DNA of 12,033 bases from an uncultured Prevotellaceae bacterium (lineage in GTDB: Bacteria > Bacteroidota > Bacteroidia > Bacteroidales > Bacteroidaceae). Both the position numbers and the translations under genes were made by a program. Of the stretch, positions 1-8,184 are shown piece by piece (position 1 is the first letter of the stretch; each line of letters starts with the position of its first letter). The stretch is taken from contig CALFJA010000074.1 of NCBI GenBank assembly GCA_937877605.1, positions 1-12,033 on the forward strand. The letters run 5' to 3'. The notes beneath the pieces were generated by a model that saw only the letters and a program-made list of their open reading frames with translations, made no database searches and was not told the DNA's origin.

Positions 1-76
1 CGATCCGCAGTGTTGGAAGCAAATCTAAACAAAAAGAGTCATGATTGACATGGAAACTTGTATTCAGCGTAAGCGT

Positions 77-1036
77 ATGAAGGCAATTGTATTAGAGAAA
101 TGTTGCAAGGCAGAAGAACTGCATGTAAGCGAAATACCTGTTCCGAAAGTCAGACCGGGATGGGTGCTGGTGAAGGTTCATGCTGCCGGGCTTAATCATT
201 CTGAAGCCCTGTTGAGAATGTTTGAGGCTGACAACGACTATATAAATACACCCATTGTGCCGGGCATTGAGTGTGCGGGCGAGATAGCCGACACCAGCGA
301 CAGCAGTTTCCGTGTTGGAGACAGAGTCATCGCACTTATGGGAGGCATGGGACGCTCATTCAACGGCAGTTATCAGGAATATGCGCTGTTACCGACAAAG
401 AATGTGTTTAAGGTGAATACCAAACAAGACTGGATTTCCCTTGCAGCTATTCCGGAAACCTACTATACGGCCTACGGGTCACTGAAAGAGTGTTTGCTGT
501 TGAATGAGAATGACACATTGCTTGTCCGTGGAGCCACCAGCACCGTAGGGCAAGCTGCAATCCAATTGGCAAAAGGCATGGGAGCCACAGTGATTGCCGC
601 CGCCCGCCGGGAATCATCGTTCGAGAAACTGAGGAACATCGGTGTCGACTTTTGCGTGATAGACGACGAGCATATCAGCCAGCAGTCGTTGGAGAAGCGT
701 CCAAATAAGGTCCTCGAACTGATTGGTCCGCGAACGCTTCACGATTCCCTGCTCACTGTAAGTCATCCTGGTTATGTCTGCAACACTGGCATTTTGGGCA
801 ATGTGTTCACCGTTTCCCAGTTCGATCCTATCAAGTATATCCCCAATGGTGTGTTCCTGACGGGATTCTTCTCCAATTATCCTACACAGGAAGTTGTTGA
901 CGGCCTTTTCTCTCTGATAGAAGAGAAGGATATATGTCCGTTATATAGCAAGGTATTTTCTATTGATGATATTGTCAAGGCACATACGCTTTTGGAGAAA
1001 GGCGGTGCTGGCGGCAAAATAATACTGACGATGTAG
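77..1036 (+). CDS. Zinc-less medium-chain dehydrogenase/reductase (quinone oxidoreductase-like)
   Basis: This is probably a cytosolic NAD(P)H-dependent oxidoreductase of the MDR superfamily, acting on a quinone, enone or similar carbonyl; the substrate cannot be told. The N-terminal GroES-like half contains GLNHSE, the GIECAGEI core and VGDRV. The Rossmann half has a nucleotide-binding loop GATSTVG at residues 152-158 of a 319-residue protein, followed by QAAIQLAKGMGATVIAA. The length suits the family. The catalytic Cys/His zinc ligands and the four-cysteine structural zinc loop of true alcohol dehydrogenases are not visible, so I favour the zinc-independent quinone-oxidoreductase branch. I start at the ATG at 77 because MKAIVLEK is the usual N-terminus of this family. 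In-frame ATGs at 41 and 50 would add 12 or 9 residues of unconserved look, although AAAAAGAG just before 41 leaves that start possible. The gene seems monocistronic within the window; no partner is visible downstream. Confidence 0.85.
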   Translation: MKAIVLEKCCKAEELHVSEIPVPKVRPGWVLVKVHAAGLNHSEALLRMFEADNDYINTPIVPGIECAGEIADTSDSSFRVGDRVIALMGGMGRSFNGSYQEYALLPTKNVFKVNTKQDWISLAAIPETYYTAYGSLKECLLLNENDTLLVRGATSTVGQAAIQLAKGMGATVIAAARRESSFEKLRNIGVDFCVIDDEHISQQSLEKRPNKVLELIGPRTLHDSLLTVSHPGYVCNTGILGNVFTVSQFDPIKYIPNGVFLTGFFSNYPTQEVVDGLFSLIEEKDICPLYSKVFSIDDIVKAHTLLEKGGAGGKIILTM

Positions 1037-1547
1037 GGTAAGTTATTGCCCCGCCATCCTGATAATCAGGGACGAAGACTGATTTTCGATAAACGGCTGA
1101 CACTCATCGGCAAAGTTGCTGATCCCTGTAAAAACCTTTAACCAATCGGTGTAAGGGTGTCTGAAAACGGCCGTCGAAAAATCGCAAAAGAAATGTTAAA
1201 ATCAGCCATTTTTCTTGTCAGGACATCCCACAAAATGACCTCCATTATCTTCCAGACCCCTCACTGAGGCCCAGTTGGCTTTGCAATCGGATTGGTTTCA
1301 TGGCGTGATACCAATCCCCTTGCACGCTGAAAGCTATCCGTTTGGCGTGTAAAACCTACTCAGTTGCGAAACTGCACAAACTCTTTTGCGGTGCAAAAAC
1401 GCGTTACTCGCTGACAATCAGTAACTTGCGGAAATGCGCGATTTTCCGCTCATACGCCCCCGAGCAAACTTTTGTTTTCAAATACGCGATTCTCAGAGCA
1501 GTCAAATTTTCAGTTATGCAACCGCTCGATGGGGAATCCCACTCTAT
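1037..1547. other. Non-coding intergenic stretch, structured right half
   Basis: These 511 bases separate the dehydrogenase from the convergent end of the efflux operon. The left half (about 1037-1285) has no convincing gene; the only structure I see is a small CCTGA-TAA-TCAGG stem-loop at 1058-1070, just after the dehydrogenase stop. The right half (about 1289-1449) is a chain of perfect or near-perfect inverted repeats, described separately. Short open frames here lack family-like sequence, and some of them run into the 3' end of the TolC gene antisense, so I do not call them genes. Confidence 0.6.
1289..1449. repeat. Tandem stem-loop cluster, possible dispersed intergenic repeat
   Basis: Four clear inverted repeats follow one another. 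GGATTGGTTTCA (1289-1300) pairs with TGATACCAATCC (1306-1317), 11 of 12 positions, around a 5-base loop. TTTTGC (1384-1389) pairs with GCAAAA (1393-1398) around GGT. GTTACT (1403-1408) pairs with AGTAAC (1420-1425). GCGGAAA (1428-1434) pairs with TTTCCGC (1443-1449). A weaker pair, TTGCACGC/GCGTGTAA, lies at 1320-1352. None is followed by a T-run, so they are not classical terminators. Being a repeat is inference: only one copy is in the window, though its texture resembles intergenic repeat elements I associate with Prevotella genomes. Confidence 0.45.
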
Positions 1548-1561
1548 TTATTCCCCTATCG
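1527..1561 (-). terminator. Stem-loop spanning the stop codon of the TolC-type gene
   Basis: On the minus strand, CGATAGGGGAAT and ATTCCCCATCG form an 11-bp stem with one bulged A; on the plus strand the arms are 1527-1537 and 1550-1561. The TAA stop of the outer membrane channel gene (1550-1548) lies at the stem/loop junction. Its place at the end of the efflux operon fits transcription termination or 3'-end protection. There is no T-run after the stem, so an intrinsic terminator is uncertain. Confidence 0.4.
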
Positions 1562-2885
1562 ACTGTCGGTATTCAAGAATCTTGTTTTGCAGTTCGGCGT
1601 ATGCGTCGGTGTACATGTCGTACGACTGCTGGTAGAGCAGTTGGGCTTCGAGCAGATCGCTCATCTTGCAGGTGCCGGCACGGTAGAAGTTGCGGTGCAG
1701 GCGGAGGTTTTCTTCTGACTGTTCGATGCTGCGTTGGGCAATCTGCAGTTGCTGCTGCGACTCTACGACGCTGTTCCAAGCGTTCTGCATACGGATGGTG
1801 AGCAGTTGGGCATTGTCTGCCAATTGCTCCTGTGCCTGCTGGTAGGCAATCTTCTTGCGTTTGATGGCATGGGAACCACCCCACCAATCACTGATTGGAA
1901 CGCTGACAGAGGCAAAGAGCATGGCAAAGGAATGGTCGTTATCGAGCAGGTTGTGGTAGTTGTAGCCCGCACCGACAGCCACGGTGGGCAGGTTCTTGCC
2001 GATTTCCATCTGCTTCTGAATTTTAGTGGCATCCACCTGCTTGCCCAAAAGTTGGTACTCTGGCGTCGCAAACAAAGCCTGCTCGTGGTCTTGTCTCAGC
2101 GGCATGGACACGGCATCTGTATTATAACGGAGTACAAAACAGGTATCCCGCAGTCCGCAATATTGTCCCAACAACAGGCGGACGATGCTGATGCCATTCA
2201 GCAGTTTCAGCCGCTGGCTGGCCACCTCGTTCTGTCGCAGTTCCACTTGCAGCAGGTCGTTGCGGAGAGTGACACCGGCGCGGACAGCAACATCCACATC
2301 CTTATGGATGTCGCTGAGCATGGTGTCGACGGCAGCAACGGTCTTCATCTTCTCCTGGAGGGAGATGAGCTGCCAGAAATATTGCTCGGCAGTCTTCTCC
2401 ACTTCGTTCTCGGAGAGTTGCAGTTGCAGGCGTGCAGCCTCCTCGCCGACCTTCGCCAAGCGGTTGCCGTTGACGATCTGTCCTCCGGCAAAGACGGGTT
2501 GCATGGCGGTGACACCCGCAATGGTGCCGTTTTTCATCATGGAGATGCTGACGGGATTGGCGAGTGCTGCCAAAGCCTCTGGAGGGAGCATTTGAGACAG
2601 GCCTGCCCCCATCTCAGGAGAAATTATCTCCGAGGGATTGAGTGTCTTCTCTGCCGTGCCTTTATTGGCATTGAACCACATCCCGGTGGCGCTGATGTTG
2701 GGGAAGTATTTTGTAAAAGCCTCCTTGCGTTGCTCACTGGCTACTTCGATATTATGGCGAGCTGTGCGCAGGGCGATGTTGTTTTGGCGGGCAGCGTCGA
2801 GAATCTGTTCCAAACTGTAGGTATGTTGGGCAGACATTCCGGCACAGCAAAACACAGCAATCAAGAGAAAGAGTTTTCTGTTCAT
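1548..2885 (-). CDS. TolC-family outer membrane efflux channel
   Basis: This is the outer-membrane exit duct of the tripartite pump encoded with it. The 445-residue product begins with a signal peptide (residues 1 to about 19, hydrophobic LFLLIAVFCCAG, likely cleaved after MSA before Gln-20). Two TolC-type repeats follow, rich in long Gln/Ala/Glu amphipathic helices: about 22-210, including SLEQILDAARQNNIALRTA and the later QLISLQEKMKT region, and about 225-440, including ENLRLHRNFYRAGTCKMSDLLEA, a typical second-repeat motif. The length matches the family. There is no convincing lipobox cysteine, so it is probably a plain beta-barrel/helical-barrel protein rather than an OprM-like lipoprotein. 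Its ATG overlaps the stop of the upstream RND gene by 4 bases (ATGA), implying translational coupling. It is the last gene of the operon and ends in a stem-loop. Confidence 0.93.
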   Translation of the reverse strand: MNRKLFLLIAVFCCAGMSAQHTYSLEQILDAARQNNIALRTARHNIEVASEQRKEAFTKYFPNISATGMWFNANKGTAEKTLNPSEIISPEMGAGLSQMLPPEALAALANPVSISMMKNGTIAGVTAMQPVFAGGQIVNGNRLAKVGEEAARLQLQLSENEVEKTAEQYFWQLISLQEKMKTVAAVDTMLSDIHKDVDVAVRAGVTLRNDLLQVELRQNEVASQRLKLLNGISIVRLLLGQYCGLRDTCFVLRYNTDAVSMPLRQDHEQALFATPEYQLLGKQVDATKIQKQMEIGKNLPTVAVGAGYNYHNLLDNDHSFAMLFASVSVPISDWWGGSHAIKRKKIAYQQAQEQLADNAQLLTIRMQNAWNSVVESQQQLQIAQRSIEQSEENLRLHRNFYRAGTCKMSDLLEAQLLYQQSYDMYTDAYAELQNKILEYRQSIGE

Positions 2886-5800
2886 TCTTTTATTATTGAT
2901 GTTTGATGTACGAGATTTTTGTTAACAGTGTAATACGCAACAGGCACGATGGTCAGGATGAACAGCATGGTGATGAGCGTGCCGAAGAAAATGACAGCAC
3001 CCATCGGCACCCACAGCTCGCTGCCACCAGTTACCATCGGGAGCACCCCCATAGAAGCTGCTGCCGAGGTGAGGAAAATAGGTCTCATACGGCGCTGTGC
3101 AGCGTGCAGGCAGGCATCATACAAGGTCTGTCCTTCATCAATCAGCTCGTTGGTATAGTCGAGCATGATGATGCTGTTACGAACGAGAATACCCAACAGG
3201 CTGATGACTCCCATCACACAGGTGCATCCGAAGTCACACCCCATCAGTTTGACACCGATGGCGGTCCCGGGCAGGCACAAGGCGAAGCAGCAGAGCAGCA
3301 GTGTAGCCGTGCGGACATTACGATAGTGGAACAACAGTATAAAGAAATTAATCATGATTGAAATGGCGAGTGCCTTCATCACCTTAGGCATATTGTCGTT
3401 TGATTCCTCAAAGTCGCCACCATAGCTGACGGTCACGTCGGCTGGGAGGAAGGCTGTTTTCTGCTTGGTGATGAGCTGTTGCACTTTCTTTTTCTCTGCG
3501 ATGCCGTTAGGGTGTAGGGTTCGGTTAAACTCTGCGCTGACGGTTACGCATCGCCTGCCGTTGCGATGCGGAATGGCTCCGCGTTCCCACGCGGTAGAGA
3601 CATCGGCCACTTGTCGGAGCGGCAGGTGGGCAAGTCCGCCCATGACGGGCAGCTGTTCGTTTTCCAGGATGCTGATGGTAGCGTTGTCGGCGCGGTTGCT
3701 TTTGATGACCACCGGCACCTCATCGTCGTCCTCCCACACGCTCGCCACTGGGATGCCGTTGGAGAATCGCATGGCCAGTGTTGATTGTATGCCGAAGTTA
3801 GAGAGTCCGAGTCGTCGGGAGATATCTTCGTGCAGTGCTATACGGTTAGATGGCCTGGGCTCATACAGGTCGTTGCGCACCATGGCGAGTTCCGGCCACT
3901 GTCGCAGTACTGTCTGGATGGAGTCGGCTGCCCTTTGCAGGTGTTGCAGGTTCTCGCCATAGAGTCGTACCTCCAGCGGTGCGACTGCCTCGGAATAGGA
4001 CATCTGCTTAAAGCGGATGTAGGCCTCGGGAAAGAAATCGCTGTATTTGTCTTGGAACATATCGAGCAAGTCGACCGTGTTGTCGTTGCTGAGTGTGTTG
4101 ACGATGAACTGTGCGAAGTTTGCGCCGCCCCTCTGCGGAGCGTAGGAGAACTGAAACCGCGGTGAGCCGGAGCCATGGAAAGCCGCCACCGAGATCACGC
4201 GCGGGTCCTGTCGCATCATGTGCTCCAAGGAGTCGGCAACGGCAGCGGTCTTCTCCAAGGAAGCACCTGTCGGCAGATAAATCTCCACGGCGAACTGGTT
4301 TCGCTCGGCCACGGGCATGAGTTTCTGTGGGATTGTAGCCATGAGTGCCACGCCCAACAGTACCATTGCCGTGCCTCCGGCCAGTGTAGAGGCTGTATGT
4401 CGGAAGCACCAGACGATGACTTTGTTGTATGCCCGCTGCAGCAGATCGAGCAGTGACGGCGTATGGTGCTTTTTCCATTTCATTTTTCCCGATTGCAGTT
4501 GTATGTTCTCGTGGTGCTCCTTCTCCCGAGGTTTCAGTGGGTTTTTGATGAAAGCATATTGCAGATAGGGCACCAGGAGTTCAGCCACGAGCAGTGATGT
4601 GAACAGCACGATGCTGATGGCCCATGGGAACGCCTGCAGGAAGTCGAGTGGCATGCCCGTCACGGTGAAGAGGATGGGGAAGAATGTTACGGAGATGGCC
4701 AGTGTGGCCGAGAATATGCTTGGGAAGAAGTGTTTTGCGCTATCGATGCTGGCGTTTTTGCGCAATCGGTCGTATTCTGCCTGCGTCAAGTCGCGCGGCA
4801 ACTGTCCCAGTTTCTCTAAATAGGAGTCGATGATTACGATGCAGTTGTCGACGACCATGCCGAGTGAGAGGATGAGCACACAGAGCGTGATGCAGTTCAG
4901 TTCCAGACGGCAGGCCATGAACAGTCCCAGTGAGATGAAAATAGTGATAGGGATGGTGGCCGCCGATACCAGTGCAGTGCGCAGAGGAAGCAACAGCATC
5001 ACCACGATGATGACGGCAAAAACAGCAATGGCCAGTTCGTTAAGGAACTTCATGACTGCATCGTCGACGACCTTCGACTGGTCGGTGATGTTATAGAGTG
5101 TGATGTCTTTTGGCAGTGTCTGCTTGAATTCCTCTATCTGCTCCTTCACTGCTTTGCCCATAGCAACAATGTCCTTGCCTTTCTTCATCTCCACAGAGAG
5201 CAGCAGACACTTATGTCCGTTATTTGTAATATAAGCGTCCGGCGAGGGATATTCGCGTCGGATGTCGGCCACATCTTTCAACCGTACGACATCGCCCGTC
5301 GGTGTGGAGAGCACGATCATATTCTCGATGTTTTCCACATTAGCTTCCGAGCGATTCACATAGATGGGCTGTTCTCCCTCACTGTCCTTGATGCGTCCAG
5401 CCGTTGTCGAAAAGCCTTTCGCGAAGAGCGTCATGGCCAGCGTCTGGTCGCTTAGTCCATATTCAGCCAATCGGTCGTTGTCGAGTATGATGCTGATTTG
5501 GTCCTTCTGCATGCCCGTCACCGCCATGCGTCCCACGGCCTCCACCGTGCGCAGCCGATCCTTCAGTGCGTCCATATAGTCGGCCAGTTGGCGGTAGGTC
5601 TTGTCATCGCTCTCCATTGTGATGAGCAGTGCCGACGAGTCGCCGAAGTCGTCCATGACCACCACGGCCACCACACCCTTTGGCAGCTGAGCCTTGAAAT
5701 AGTTCATTCCGTGCTTGAATTTTGCCCAGAACTCCTCCTTGTTGAAGATTTCGTCGTTCAGTTGCACCTGTACCACACACATGCCGCTCATTGAGGTCGA

Positions 5801-6049
5801 GGTGGTCTTTTCCTTGCGGACATCTTTGTAGGTAAAGATGTAGTCCTCCAGCGGTTTCGTCACCTCCTGTTCAATCTGTTCAGCCGTAGAGCCGGGGCAT
5901 ACGGCCACCACGATGCCCTGTCGCACCGTACAGTCGGGAAACTCGTTCTTATTGATGTATTTCAGCGCGTATACGCCGAATATCATCAGAACCGTCACCA
6001 GCAGGATGACGATGCGGTGATGGTTGAATGAAGTCTTTACGATGTTCAT
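2882..6049 (-). CDS. RND-family inner membrane efflux transporter
   Basis: This 1055-residue proton-driven pump of the AcrB/CusA superfamily is full length for the family. It has the expected two-fold architecture: TM1 near residues 12-30, a first periplasmic porter domain to about 335, TM2-TM4 at about 338-409, a long cytoplasmic linker around 495-535 rich in Lys/His/Glu, a second periplasmic domain, and a terminal TM bundle from about 880. TM4 reads GMVVDNCIVIID: Asp-401 matches the first proton-relay aspartate of AcrB, but the second is Asn-402. In the TM10 region, ILVRNSIIMLDY has Arg-957 where AcrB has its essential lysine. The substrate (drugs, bile salts, metals) cannot be inferred; metal-binding methionine clusters of the CusA kind are not obvious. 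AGGA at 6060-6057, 7 bases before the ATG, is a good ribosome-binding site. The gene follows the adaptor by 17 bp and overlaps the channel gene by 4 bp. Confidence 0.95.
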   Translation of the reverse strand: MNIVKTSFNHHRIVILLVTVLMIFGVYALKYINKNEFPDCTVRQGIVVAVCPGSTAEQIEQEVTKPLEDYIFTYKDVRKEKTTSTSMSGMCVVQVQLNDEIFNKEEFWAKFKHGMNYFKAQLPKGVVAVVVMDDFGDSSALLITMESDDKTYRQLADYMDALKDRLRTVEAVGRMAVTGMQKDQISIILDNDRLAEYGLSDQTLAMTLFAKGFSTTAGRIKDSEGEQPIYVNRSEANVENIENMIVLSTPTGDVVRLKDVADIRREYPSPDAYITNNGHKCLLLSVEMKKGKDIVAMGKAVKEQIEEFKQTLPKDITLYNITDQSKVVDDAVMKFLNELAIAVFAVIIVVMLLLPLRTALVSAATIPITIFISLGLFMACRLELNCITLCVLILSLGMVVDNCIVIIDSYLEKLGQLPRDLTQAEYDRLRKNASIDSAKHFFPSIFSATLAISVTFFPILFTVTGMPLDFLQAFPWAISIVLFTSLLVAELLVPYLQYAFIKNPLKPREKEHHENIQLQSGKMKWKKHHTPSLLDLLQRAYNKVIVWCFRHTASTLAGGTAMVLLGVALMATIPQKLMPVAERNQFAVEIYLPTGASLEKTAAVADSLEHMMRQDPRVISVAAFHGSGSPRFQFSYAPQRGGANFAQFIVNTLSNDNTVDLLDMFQDKYSDFFPEAYIRFKQMSYSEAVAPLEVRLYGENLQHLQRAADSIQTVLRQWPELAMVRNDLYEPRPSNRIALHEDISRRLGLSNFGIQSTLAMRFSNGIPVASVWEDDDEVPVVIKSNRADNATISILENEQLPVMGGLAHLPLRQVADVSTAWERGAIPHRNGRRCVTVSAEFNRTLHPNGIAEKKKVQQLITKQKTAFLPADVTVSYGGDFEESNDNMPKVMKALAISIMINFFILLFHYRNVRTATLLLCCFALCLPGTAIGVKLMGCDFGCTCVMGVISLLGILVRNSIIMLDYTNELIDEGQTLYDACLHAAQRRMRPIFLTSAAASMGVLPMVTGGSELWVPMGAVIFFGTLITMLFILTIVPVAYYTVNKNLVHQTSIIKE

Positions 6050-6066
6050 AATCCAGTCCTGTCCGT

Positions 6067-7101
6067 TTATTTAATAATAGTCACCGTGCAGCCTTCATAG
6101 ACTTTCTGCATGCCCTCGGTGATGACCTGACAGGCAGGGTCGATGCCCAGGACACGCACACCATGGTCGGCCGTTCCGGCGATGGTTACATCCTGTCGGT
6201 GTGCCTTGTCCTTGCGAACCACCCAGACATAGTGAGTGTTCTTCTCCGTCAGCATCACAGCAGTAGCAGGGATGGCTACACCCTCCTCGGATGCGGCAGA
6301 GGTATCCATCGCCAGCTTCACGGTGCAAAGCATGCCGGGTCGTAAGGCTCCGTCGCTGTTGCTGACCGAGAACTTCACATCGTAACTGCGTGTCAGCGGA
6401 TTGGCGGTTGTTCCAATCTCCGACACCTTTATGTCGTATGAGCGTGCACCGAGTGCCTCCACTTCTGCCGTGGCAGGGATACCGACATGAACGAATGCCA
6501 TCTCCTGCTCGGGTATGCTAATCTTCATCTTCACTCGTGCCACATCAATCATTCTTAGCACCTCCATACCTGGTGCAGTCTGTTGCCCCACTTCCGTACT
6601 TTTTCGGCTGATCACACCAGACGAGGGAGCCGTCAGACGGACATCGGCCAGGTTCTTGCGGGCAATCACCTCTATCGACCGCGCCTGTTCCAGTTTCGAC
6701 TCCACCTCAGCCCACTGTATGTCAGGCAGCGAGTGGTTGTCGTGCAACTGTTTCATGCGCTGATAGGCATCCTCTGCCTGTGTCAGCGTTGCCTTGGCAG
6801 AAGCGTAGGCACTGCGCAGCGAAGTATCGTCGATGACAGCCAGCAATTGCCCTTTCGTCACACGCTGTCCTTCCGATACCAATACGCGTTTCACCGTTCC
6901 TGGTACTGGAAATGAAAGCGATGTGGCTTGATCTTCCTCGACTGTTCCGGAGAAAACGGTCTCCTTCGGCACGGAGGAAGTCTGTGCATTCATTACTTTC
7001 ACTTTCGTGGGAGCCATCTCCGTTTCCGTCTTCTTTCCGCACCCTGTCAGCATGAGCACTGCCATGATGGCCGATAGTGCCGTCAATAGATCTTTCTTCA
7101 T
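6067..7101 (-). CDS. RND efflux periplasmic adaptor (membrane fusion) lipoprotein
   Basis: This adaptor would link the RND pump to the TolC-type channel in the periplasm. The 344-residue product starts with a lipoprotein signal peptide whose lipobox is LTGC, with Cys-21 as the lipidated residue. After it come the first lipoyl half (about 66-91, PVPGTVKRVLVSEGQRVTKG), an alpha-helical hairpin (about 92-150), the second lipoyl half (DVRLTAPSSGVISRKS), and beta-barrel and membrane-proximal domains with the hallmark LRPGMLCTVKL and VAIPATAVM segments. The order and size are those of HlyD/AcrA-type adaptors. It is the first gene of the efflux operon and sits divergently from the AraC-family regulator. 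The start is fixed by the signal peptide. Confidence 0.94.
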   Translation of the reverse strand: MKKDLLTALSAIMAVLMLTGCGKKTETEMAPTKVKVMNAQTSSVPKETVFSGTVEEDQATSLSFPVPGTVKRVLVSEGQRVTKGQLLAVIDDTSLRSAYASAKATLTQAEDAYQRMKQLHDNHSLPDIQWAEVESKLEQARSIEVIARKNLADVRLTAPSSGVISRKSTEVGQQTAPGMEVLRMIDVARVKMKISIPEQEMAFVHVGIPATAEVEALGARSYDIKVSEIGTTANPLTRSYDVKFSVSNSDGALRPGMLCTVKLAMDTSAASEEGVAIPATAVMLTEKNTHYVWVVRKDKAHRQDVTIAGTADHGVRVLGIDPACQVITEGMQKVYEGCTVTIIK

Positions 7102-7290
7102 CTTGAATACATTTAGAAACCGGCCGCGAAGTTATGTTCTTTTCCCCTTTCATTGATGTCCCACATTTCCCGTAGAATATAACCAAACGGCTCCGATGGG
7201 TCAAAATGTTACAGATAGAACACTTAAAGGTAAATACAGGTAATCAGTAAATGCTCAGGATTTCTTACCTTTACAACCAAAACGACAGGT
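7102..7290. promoter_or_regulatory. Divergent control region between efflux operon and AraC-family regulator
   Basis: This 189-bp gap must contain the promoters of both the efflux operon (minus) and the regulator gene (plus). A 7-of-8 match to the Bacteroidetes -7 box TAnnTTTG, TACCTTTA, lies at 7266-7273, 17 bases before the regulator ATG. On the minus strand TAACTTCG (7134-7127), also 7 of 8, lies 25 bases before the adaptor ATG. Neither has a clear TTG -33 element at the usual distance, so both are tentative; promoters helped by an activator often lack one. Confidence 0.4.
7225..7273. promoter_or_regulatory. Candidate AraC-family operator: three AGGTAA half-sites
   Basis: TAAAGGTAA (7225-7233) is repeated as an exact inverted copy, TTACCTTTA (7265-7273). 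A third AGGTAA (7238-7243) lies in direct orientation exactly 10 bp after the first, one helical turn. The inverted copy coincides with the putative -7 box of the regulator gene. AraC-family proteins commonly bind repeated half-sites, and occupancy of the right copy would suit autorepression. The repeats are seen directly; binding is inference. Confidence 0.4.
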
Positions 7291-8184
7291 ATGGAAGAAA
7301 AGGCGGCAAACATTGAGCGAGTGACCTATATGGACGGAAAGATTCTGATGGCCGACAACATCAGTCAGTTCCCGGTGAATGAGAAGGCGTTCCGTCCGGA
7401 CATGTTCATTGTGCTGATATGCAACCATGGCAGGCTGCAGACAGACATTAACGGCAGACAATACCTGATAGAGGCTGGCGACATGCTGCTCTGCAACAGT
7501 TTCCATACGCTGACGGACGCATTGCACAGCAGCGATTTCTCATGCGGCATCTATTGTTTTCCGGCGACGCAGTCGCAAGACGCAGTATTCGTCAACGAGA
7601 AAGTGTTGCGGGATGTTTTCTTTGCCAACGAAAACCCGGTGATACACCTGACGGAAGAGCAATGGAGACTTTTCCGGACATACAAAATTCTGATAGGGAA
7701 GAAATTGGCAACTGAAGCGTCAAGGTATTCAGAACTATCGATGAGCGGCTTGCACAAGGCCATACTGTATGACATCCTGACCATCATTGACAAGCGGAAG
7801 CATGAAACCTCTGAGGGAACAAGCACACACGAGGATGCGTACCCCTCGGTGCAGAGCGACAAAGTGGAACGCTTCCTGATGCTGCTGATCGAGGATGACA
7901 GTCGCCATCATACGGTGCAATACTTTGCCGGTCAATTGTGTATCACGCCCAAGTATCTATCCGTCATCTGCAAACATGAAACAGGGAAGACACCCTCTTG
8001 CTGGATTCGCGAGCGACTGATAGAGAAAATACGCTATTATCTGCTTAATACATCGCTGTCGGCCAAGGAGATTGCCCATCAGGTGGACATGCCTAACCCG
8101 TCGTTCTTCTGCAAGTTTGTCAAGCAGCACTTCGGTTGCACCCCCATGGCGTATAGGAACAAGCAGATGAAAAGCAAATCATGA
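7291..8184 (+). CDS. AraC-family transcriptional regulator
   Basis: The 297-residue product is a DNA-binding regulator with the usual two-part build. Residues 1 to about 180 form an N-terminal sensing domain with cupin-like beta-strand texture (for example EAGDMLLCNSFHTL). About 190-297 is the AraC/XylS double helix-turn-helix: first HTH around HTVQYFAGQLCITPKYLSVIC, linker ETGKTPSCWIRERLIEKIRY, second HTH around SAKEIAHQVDMPNPSFFCKF, ending in the family signature FGCTPMAYR. It is transcribed away from the RND operon across a short shared region, the classic arrangement for a local regulator of the neighbouring operon and of itself. The inducer is unknown. The start at 7291 gives a sensible N-terminus; no strong ribosome-binding site is visible, which is normal for Bacteroidales. 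Confidence 0.92.
   Translation: MEEKAANIERVTYMDGKILMADNISQFPVNEKAFRPDMFIVLICNHGRLQTDINGRQYLIEAGDMLLCNSFHTLTDALHSSDFSCGIYCFPATQSQDAVFVNEKVLRDVFFANENPVIHLTEEQWRLFRTYKILIGKKLATEASRYSELSMSGLHKAILYDILTIIDKRKHETSEGTSTHEDAYPSVQSDKVERFLMLLIEDDSRHHTVQYFAGQLCITPKYLSVICKHETGKTPSCWIRERLIEKIRYYLLNTSLSAKEIAHQVDMPNPSFFCKFVKQHFGCTPMAYRNKQMKSKS

Noticed and set aside
1..40. Possible tail of an upstream gene
   Set aside because: All three plus frames are open at the left edge and stop within 48 bases, so no frame can be chosen.
1202..1297. Minus-strand 31-codon open stretch that reads like a peptide (GLEDNGGHFVGCPDKKNG)
   Set aside because: It has no start codon and is bounded by stops; it could be part of a repeat element or a gene remnant, but I cannot support either.
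1342..1801. Overlapping plus-strand open frames of about 95-110 codons
   Set aside because: They cross the stem-loop cluster and run antisense into the TolC-type gene; composition is not protein-like and three frames overlap.
2829..2885. Lipoprotein signal in the TolC-type channel (Cys-Cys near residue 13)
   Set aside because: The residues before the cysteines do not fit a lipobox, and a normal signal peptidase I site follows (MSA before Gln).
1734..2906. Long plus-strand open frame (390 codons) opposite the TolC-type gene
   Set aside because: The opposite strand encodes a clear TolC-family protein; this frame has no family-like sequence and is an antisense shadow.
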